From Malurus cyaneus samueli (taxonomy: Eukaryota; Chordata; Aves; Passeriformes; Maluridae), in contig CM019219.1 in the NCBI GenBank assembly GCA_009741485.1, positions 29,831,064 to 29,895,063 on the forward strand: DNA of 64,000 nucleotides, in the 5' to 3' direction. Under the pieces are notes generated by a model. The model searched no databases, was not told the origin of the DNA, and saw only the letters and a list, made by a program, of their open reading frames with translations. The translations under genes and the position numbers were made by a program. This document shows, piece after piece, positions 57,671 to 64,000 of this stretch. Position 1 is the stretch's first letter. Each line of letters opens with the position of its first letter.

Positions 57671-58171
57671 GGCACCAAGGCAGGGGGCAGGAGTGGCAGG
57701 ATGTCACCACCCCCAGGCCACATAAGCAGCACTCTGTGCACCATCAGGAGCTTCACAGGGCAGAGCTCGGCCTTTTCCCAAGGCCAGGAAGTTCAGCAGT
57801 GCAGAGATGTGATCTGTAGGCAGCAAAAATGGGGAAAAAAAATCCAGCTGATATCTGGGGTTGGTCAACAGCCCAAAATGCAGTGCCAGGTGGCTCCAGG
57901 GCTTGGGGTGCTCATCCTTCCTTTGCTACCTCTTGAATCACAAACAGCAACCTCCAGGGTAGCGCCTGGCTGCATATTCCACATGGAAATCCATTTTTAA
58001 GGAGCAATGAAACCTGGGAGAACAAGACAGGGAACTGATAAAGTCCAGCACAACTTGGTGCTCTTGGGGCATTTTAAAATAAGGCTGCGGTACCATGGGG
58101 ACTCAAAAACCTGACAGGATACAAATAAATCCGTGGAGGTGCCAAAAGGATATTTTGCTGGATAGGAATCC

Positions 58172-58375
58172 TACATCCCTGGGAGGGTGGATTCCAGAGA
58201 TGCTTCAGGGTGCCCAGAGAAGCTGTGGCTGCCCCTGGATCCCTGGCAGTGCCCAAGGCCAGGCTGGACATTGGGGCTGGGAGCAGCCTGGGACAGTGGG
58301 AGGTGTCCCTGCCATGGCAGGGGTGGCACTGGATGGGCTTTGAGGTCCCTTCCAACCCAAACCCTTCCATGATAG
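58172..58375 (+). mobile_element. CR1 LINE 3' fragment (sense), low divergence core
   Basis: CATCCCTGGGAGGGTGGATT, a changed segment before CAGGGTGCCCAGAGAAGC, then the core at 58209-58326 identical by eye to that at 40486, then TGGCACTGGATGGGC, GGTCCCTTCCAACCC and a CCCTTCCATGATAG tail. Confidence 0.96.
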
Positions 58376-59267
58376 TTCCTTGCTTTCGTTTGTCAAAACC
58401 ACCCCAAAGAAAAACAAAACCAAACCAACCCTGATGGATTTTTAAAGGGATCCAAATGGGCCAGTTGGATTTTTTCCCAGTCCAATGCTCTGGCCAATAA
58501 TGAAATGGTGTTTTATAAAGACATGATCCCTAAACCAAAATTAATATCAGAGGAAATTTCAAGTGCATGGGACGCAAACTGCAGAAAGGGATTTCCCTTC
58601 TTGCTGGTCACTGTGGCTGATGCTGGTTTCAAAACATAACCAAGGAATTGCTAAATGGGTCTTTCCATGAACCCACCCCACCTCTCCATGCCAGTGTCTC
58701 CTCCGGGTCTGGTGGTCAGTGACATGGAGCTGGTGATGTCCCCAGCTCCCGAGTGCCCGGGACAGCAGGAAATCCTACAACAGGGCATAAATACTAAAAA
58801 TATTACTATAAATAAAGTAATAATGTGGGTACAAGGGCTTCCTTTTGGCATTCCTGCTGATCCCTGGTGGATCAGACAGGCCAGCTCCCGCCAATGAGTG
58901 CTGCTGGCGTTTTCTGATGGAATTCATATTAGCTTGGGAAAAGGATCCACCTCTGGAATGGCATTCCTGGGAGGAGAGGAGATCACTGGCACAGGCACAG
59001 GTTTCACAGTGGCTCGTATCCTCATGTGTCTCTCTCAGGAGGAGCTGGAAGATCTCCCCAACACAGGAGGGGACAAAATACATCAAAATTGCTTAAAAAC
59101 GTGCCTTGCCTTGGCAGGGGGAAGCTGAGCCATCTTGTGTGAATGAACCTTCCCTAAAATCCCATAAATGCTCTGGGACAATGCTGGGTTTTGGGCAGGA
59201 GCTGTGCCCTGGAGCTGGTCCCACCCAGCCTGGGACAGAGAGGCTGGGCTCATTGGGATCACTAAAA
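58376..59267. other. Unique interval, no gene recognised
   Basis: Unique mixed sequence. AT-rich AAATATTACTATAAATAAAG lies near 58797-58816. No exon or repeat is recognised. Confidence 0.5.
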
Positions 59268-59455
59268 TCAGGCTGGAAAAGCCCTCCCAGCCCATGGAAT
59301 CCAAGCTGTGCCCATCCCCACCTTGTCCCTAAAGCTCTGAGTGCCACCTCCAGCCCTTCCTGGGACACCTCCAGGGATGGGCACTCCAAACCACCTCCCT
59401 TCCACTGCCTGACCATCCTTCCCAGGAAGGAATTCCTCCTGAGCAAAAACAACAT
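59268..59455 (-). mobile_element. CR1 LINE 3' fragment (antisense, group B)
   Basis: AGGCTGGAAAAGCCCTCCC, AGCCCATGGAATCCAAGC, CCATCCCCACCTTGTCCC, CTGAGTGCCACCTCCAGCCC, CCAGGGATGGGCACTCC and CAGGAAGGAATTCCTCC. It is the reverse complement of the group-B core at 11004 and 26960. Confidence 0.9.
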
Positions 59456-61800
59456 CCCAAAACCTTGACAGGCTTAAAAGCCTTCCAAAGCTGTTTCCTG
59501 CAGAAGGGATCCATGGTTGAGGCTGAAAACTCCAAATTCCATGAGCTCCAGTGGTCCCTGTGGACGGGAGTGGAATCAGACCCCTGTCAGAACCATCTCC
59601 TCAGCCCCGAGTGCATCCCTGGGCTGTGCTGGGTAAGGAGGGCTCCAAATAGGGCCGAGATCTGGGCTCCTGTGGCCATCTCTCCTCCCCTGCAGAGCCA
59701 GGGCCACAGCCAGCAGGAGCTGCATTCCTGGGATGGCCCTTTGTGGGCTGGAATCCCGACAGGCTCAGCCCTAAAGCCCCAGAGCAAACGTGAGAGCTCT
59801 GGGATGGCAAAGCCACCGAGAGAGGGGAGAATCAGCTCATTCTTGGGGAAGATGGGGGACTTGGGACGACCCCAAACCTGCAGAGACCTCCTTACACAGC
59901 TTGGGGCTACCCCAAACCCACAGGGACCTGCTCACACAGCTTGGGACCACCCCAAACCTGCAGAGACCTCCTTACACAGCTTGGGGCCACCCCAAACCTG
60001 CAGAGACCTGCTCACACACCTTGGGGCCACCCCAAACTTTGAAACCATCCTCATTTAATGGAGAGATGCTAAAAGAAATTAACCTAAAATCATTCTGGTT
60101 TGGATTTATCATCCCTCGTGTGAATCCAGTTAGAAATAGAAGGCTGAAGTCCAGGAATTTCAGGATTACCCAACTTCTCCCCAAGATGGGAAGTTGCCAT
60201 TTTCAAGGGCCACCAGGACTGGTTGTAAAGTTACACCCCCAATAAATTAATGGAAAATAGAGAATTGAAATAAGATCAATGCTCTAGAGAAATACTTTGA
60301 TTTGATGAAAAAATAAATATAAAAAAAATAGAAGCAAATAAAAAAATAGCAAGAAAACCAATGTTAGAATGTGTCCTTCAACACTTAGGCCATATAAAGT
60401 CCATAACTCGGGATAGAAAAGAAACCTTAAAAACCATCTAAACCTTTATTAATTGATGGCAACATGGGTGTATTTTTATTCCAATTACAAAACCCCCAGA
60501 AATATTAAATCAGGCACAACATAATCAGGGATTTCATTGTTTTATTTATTTTTTTAACAAAGCATATCCACCTGAACACAAGGCTTGACAACCTGACCTG
60601 AGAGACCACTTTATTCCACCCTCCACTGAAAAAAATCCCTTATTCCTCTCAAAATCAGCATCCTGAAGCAATTATGTGTTTCTGAGGAGGGTTTAGTTAG
60701 AAATTAGAAATAAATACGGACCAAGACTTCCCTGTGGATCTGACAGCAGCCCTGGATCTCCTTCCCAACAAGGCCTTAAGGAGCCAATAGCCAAGAAAAA
60801 TGAAATTAATAATGAAATAAACCCTCCCCCCGCTCCAGACACTTCCTGAATGATCCTGCCCAGTGCCCATGACCAGCACTTGGAGATTTCCTTGCTAATA
60901 ACCACACCCCAGTCTCCCTCTTCTTACGAATTCTCCTGGCCTCGGGTGACTCCAGCCAGAATTTTGATTTGTGGCCCAACCTCAGGAGCGCTGGGTTTGT
61001 TCTAAGCTGGACATTCTAGCTTTTCCTTGCCTTGGAAGGAATAAAAACAACCCCTCAGTCACGTCCCGAGCGTTGTTTACAGCATTCCAGACCTTTCCTG
61101 CCCTCCCTCTGGCACCTGGGAGCTGCCAAACTTTTCCTGGGAACATGCTCCCCCCTCCTCACCCTGTGTTTTCCACGTTTCCGTGTTTCTGGAGTTACAA
61201 TATTTTCTAAGTTGCCTACCGCGATTTTGATTGGATTAGATGTTTTTAGAGGTTTTTTTCCAACCTTATTGACTCTGTGATTTTCTTTCCCTCCAGATTT
61301 ATTTATCCTGACTTTGTGTCCCTTACACATTTAACATCTAAATGGAAAATCAAAGAAAAATGTGATTAAAGCTGCCCAGCCCGAACTCCAGCACCCATCC
61401 TTGTAGGATACTTCATCCCGTTCTTCCACCACAAGCAGCAACCCTATGTTCCCATGTCTTGCTCCCAATTATGTCCAAAAAAAAGGGAAGAAACTTTTGA
61501 GGTTTCACAGCAGCTTCACCCCTTTTCTGTGACCACTCCTCGTGGAATCCTTTCACTTCCAAATCCTTTAACCTTTAACCAATCCTTTAATCCTCCTGGA
61601 CCCAAAACCCACGTGGACTCTTTGCCCACCCCACAATATCCATCCATTCCCCTACAGCCGCGGCTTTTCCCTCATCCACACCTGGGATTTGGGGGAAAGA
61701 AAAACCTCTGCCGGAGCTCAGCACACCCTTGCAGCCGAGCCAAGCGTTTCATCAGGCCGTTCCCATTTAAATGCTGATGGTCTTAATTGTGCCTAAAATC
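59456..61800. other. Unique interval with 40-bp minisatellite, no gene recognised
   Basis: The 40-bp array at 59860-60038 is flanked by unique sequence. AT-rich tracts lie at about 60285-60360 and 60537-60560. A 197-codon ORF at 59465-60058 is open because the 40-bp unit lacks stop codons in the frames read. Confidence 0.5.
59860..60038. repeat. 40-bp minisatellite, about 4.5 copies, with 80-bp higher-order pattern
   Basis: Units start CTTGGG(A/G)C at 59860, 59900, 59940, 59980 and a partial at 60020. Copies 1 and 3 carry ACCTCCTTACACAG. Copies 2 and 4 carry ACCTGCTCACACA. The array therefore alternates two unit types. Confidence 0.95.
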
Positions 61801-62283
61801 ACCTGCTAATGGGTCCGCTCCCTCCGCGGGAGCGGGATTAGGAGCTCTACCCAGAAGTGCCCTCCTTAAGCATCCCCGTTATCCTCACCCTCTCTTAAGG
61901 TGTTAATTAGGGACACAAGCCAGGCACTGAGGGAGGGGAAAACAAAGCTACTGGAGAGCGAGGGAAGAAAAAAAGGGAATAAACATCGCTTTGGATTAGC
62001 AGGGATGCGGGGGATCCCGCGAGGAGCGGGACCACCTGGATGCTCCGCTTCCCACCGCGAGCGAGATCAAGGAAAGGCTCGGGACAAAGAGCGGCTCCAG
62101 CAGGTGGGGGAACTCCCCTCCCCCCGAAAAAAGGCCACCCCAAATAAACAGAGAGACAAACTCCAAAACCGCCCCAGAGTTTTGCGTGTTGCGTTACAGC
62201 CACCAAGGATTTCACCTGCTCCCTCTCTTTCATCTTCCCGAGCCGCAAGGGGCAGGATTCTGTTCAGTCAGGAGAGGTGAGCG
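61801..62283 (+). promoter_or_regulatory. CpG-rich promoter-like region with splice-donor match
   Basis: CpG density rises sharply, strongest at about 62005-62100 (GCGGGGGATCCCGCGAGG, GCGAGCGAG and nearby). An 8-bp inverted repeat lies at 61815-61835. A kappa-B-type GGGGAACTCC lies at 62107-62116, E-box CAGGTG at 62101-62106, and homeodomain TTAATTAGG at 61903-61911. GAG|GTGAGC gives a good donor with the intron starting at 62277. Together this could be a noncoding first exon on the plus strand. No coding exon is visible downstream in the window. Confidence 0.3.
61815..61835. other. GC-rich 8-bp inverted repeat (hairpin-capable)
   Basis: CCGCTCCC at 61815-61822 and GGGAGCGG at 61828-61835 are perfect reverse complements separated by TCCGC. 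It lies in the CpG-rich promoter-like region. Confidence 0.85.
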
Positions 62284-64000
62284 TAAAAAAAACACCAGGA
62301 ATTTTTCCCTTTTAATGCCTGTGGGTGGGTTTAAGGGTTTTTGCAACCCTTTCTTGCGCCGTGGGAGGTTTTGTTCCTCACCAGACCATTTTTAGGGACG
62401 TTCGGTTTTAAGCGCGGCGTGAAGATCAGTGGAAGCGAGGAGAGTGCGAGCATCTGCCTTAAACAATTATTTAAAAATAAAAGGGGTATTTTTTGTGCAA
62501 CAGCCTGGGGTGTCAGTGGTTTCTAGGAAGAACTTAGGAAGAAAAATGAGACAAAATTAGGATTTGCTTCCCTGAAAACTCGTTTAACCCCAAATGACAG
62601 CAAAGACTGTGCTGTGTCCCATCCTCCCCATCAGAAGATAAATTCCTTTATTCCAATACTGTCCCCCAGGTGGCTTTGTAATGATCCGCCTCCTTGGAAT
62701 CTGCGTCCACAGCGCAGGAAAATCATCTCAGGAAGCCCGTGGAATGATTTAATTTTCCTTTCAAACCATTCCAGGGGTTTATCCAGCCCCTGGAATCCTA
62801 GAGCTGGGTGATCCGGAATGCTGCTTTAGTATTTTTAGCTGAGAGGGGCAGAACAGGAGATCCACACCTGGACACACCAACTCCGTCCTGACTCCACACA
62901 TTTCGGTTTTCCCCAAGTTTTAAATTTTCTATTTCCCACCAGCCTTTTTTTTTGTTGCTGTTACGGGGTTGGGTTTGAGCTTGCAGAGAATGAATTCAGG
63001 TGTTTCTGCTAAAGAGAATCTGTGGATGTGGAGAAGGATCCATCAGGGACCGTGGTGATGCCGCCTGTTCATTCCTCAGGGAATCCCCCTGCTCCCACCC
63101 AGCTCCCAAATGCCTTTCCCTGGGAAAAAGTGACACGAGCAGCCTTTGCTTCTGCCTCTCCGTGACCCCATTTCCAGGGCTCAGAGGCTGTTTATCGCCA
63201 TTCCTGAGCTGCTAAAGGAGTGTTTTACCTTCCCAGGAGGATGCAGACCTAAGGTGGGTCCAGGTTCTGGGGCAGAGCCAAGGGAAGCCTGAAAATCCCT
63301 CCCTTCAAGAACAGCTTTTGTCAAACCTTAACTGACATGACATCATATTCTTTTTTTTTTTTTTTTCCCCGAAGGGATGTTGCTAAACCAAATTTCTTGG
63401 TGCTTTACCTAAAGAACAAACCCTGAAAGCCCAAAAGGAGCAGAAATAGGAAGAGATCCTGACTGCAGGTCAGGTCGTAATGAGGGAGAGGAGGCAATGA
63501 AACCCAACAGAACAACTTTTTTTGGAATCTATGCATGAAATTAATTATTCTGGAGATGTCTGTGGCAGCATCCATCCCTGGACCACCGGACACAGATGCA
63601 AGCAGTGCTTCAGACGTCCCTCAGGGCTGACCTGAGCTCCTCTTGCCTCAGAATGGCTGTTAAAAATGGTCTCTTTTCCTTTTCCAGGCTGGGAAAGTGA
63701 AGAATGTCAAAGTATGAGAAGCATTTTTGATTAAAACAAGGACAGGTCAATCTGAACAGTACAAAAGAGGATGGAGAATGATGACAAGAAATGACATGCA
63801 CCACAAGTGTATTTTCCCCTGCCTGCAGAGGTGTCAAAGCCGTTTCTCTAACTCTCTGGACAAAAAGCCTCAAACCTAACGACAATGTTTTAAATGTCCT
63901 GGGGATAAAATGTGACACTGTTCATGACAGATCTGAACCCACCTAAACAGCTCCTGACGCTTTTCTCAGCCAGGGACCTTCATTTGTCCCAGTGCCATTG
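62284..64000. other. Unique interval, no gene recognised
   Basis: No CR1 recognised. A poly-T run lies at about 63351-63366. Nothing else distinguishes the stretch. Sequence continues past the window edge. Confidence 0.5.

Larger units (their letters stand above)
56441..58171. other. Unique interval with GATA pair and 10-bp minisatellite, no gene recognised
   Basis: The stretch at 56470-56710 is open on both strands. On the plus strand it reads an acidic, lysine-rich segment ending in CLCHRCSR that I do not recognise. The GATA pair and the 10-bp array are listed separately. Confidence 0.45.

Noticed and set aside
59465..60058. 197-codon plus-strand ORF with repeated motifs
   Set aside because: The repetition comes from the 40-bp minisatellite. 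The period is not a multiple of three, so the peptide is not a true protein repeat.
1..64000. CRISPR array, operon, prophage or other prokaryotic system
   Set aside because: No regularly spaced repeats with unique spacers, no dense coding and no bacterial signals. CR1 content marks the DNA as avian.

Overview
The window looks like nuclear DNA from a bird, probably a passerine-like species. No protein-coding or RNA gene can be supported in it. The evidence for a bird is a dense scatter of short, 5'-truncated CR1-type LINE fragments, the characteristic avian retroposon. I count about 36 pieces in both orientations. Their 3' ends carry the usual CR1 tail wording (a GGTCCCTTCCAACCCAAACC-like segment followed by TTCCATGATTC-like bases). 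The longer copies, translated in the element's sense, give remnants of the C-terminal part of CR1 ORF2. Base composition is mixed and rich in short homopolymers and AT-rich simple repeats. There is no operon structure, no ribosome-binding-site pattern and no dense coding. Open reading frames reach about 230 codons, but they lie in all frames, have no recognisable domains, and many run through CR1 or tandem repeats. I read them as chance ORFs. The window is therefore best described as intergenic or deep intronic sequence.

Layout. At 0-6.8 kb there is an inverted CR1 pair near 0.7-0.87 kb, a 63-bp tandem duplication at 1.24 kb, a TATA plus CRE/X-box-like cluster at 2.4 kb, the longest CR1 copy (4.77-5.43 kb, antisense, with ORF2 remnants) and a CR1 copy containing two undetermined bases. 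At 6.8-22 kb there are sparse CR1 pieces, a long unique stretch at 11.9-15.0 kb with an enhancer-like block at 12.7-13.1 kb and five TTTAGG-type hexamers at 13.54 kb, a 38-base poly-T tract at 15.07 kb and a nested 47-bp repeat at 20.84 kb. At 22-35 kb there are several CR1 copies, including a tail-to-tail pair at 26.6-27.5 kb, and a local direct duplication at 29.0/29.3 kb.

At 34-46 kb there is mostly unique DNA with possible conserved blocks, a 3 x 44-bp repeat at 41.2 kb, and a CpG-rich segment at 44.7-45.07 kb with three clustered GATA motifs. At 46-60 kb there are a TAAA-type microsatellite, a canonical G-quadruplex motif at 49.95 kb, more CR1, and three clean minisatellites: 21 bp x 6 at 54.93 kb, 10 bp x 8 at 57.59 kb and 40 bp x 4.5 at 59.86 kb. 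At 60-64 kb there is unique sequence with a CpG-rich, promoter-like region at about 61.8-62.28 kb that ends in a good splice-donor match.

I found no coherent new biological system. The most checkable signals are the CpG/GATA block at 44.8 kb, the CpG-rich first-exon-like block at 62.0 kb, the alternating 40/80-bp minisatellite, and the near-identical CR1 cores that suggest a young subfamily. Names at CR1 subfamily level, conservation and any host gene all need alignment, which could not be run here.
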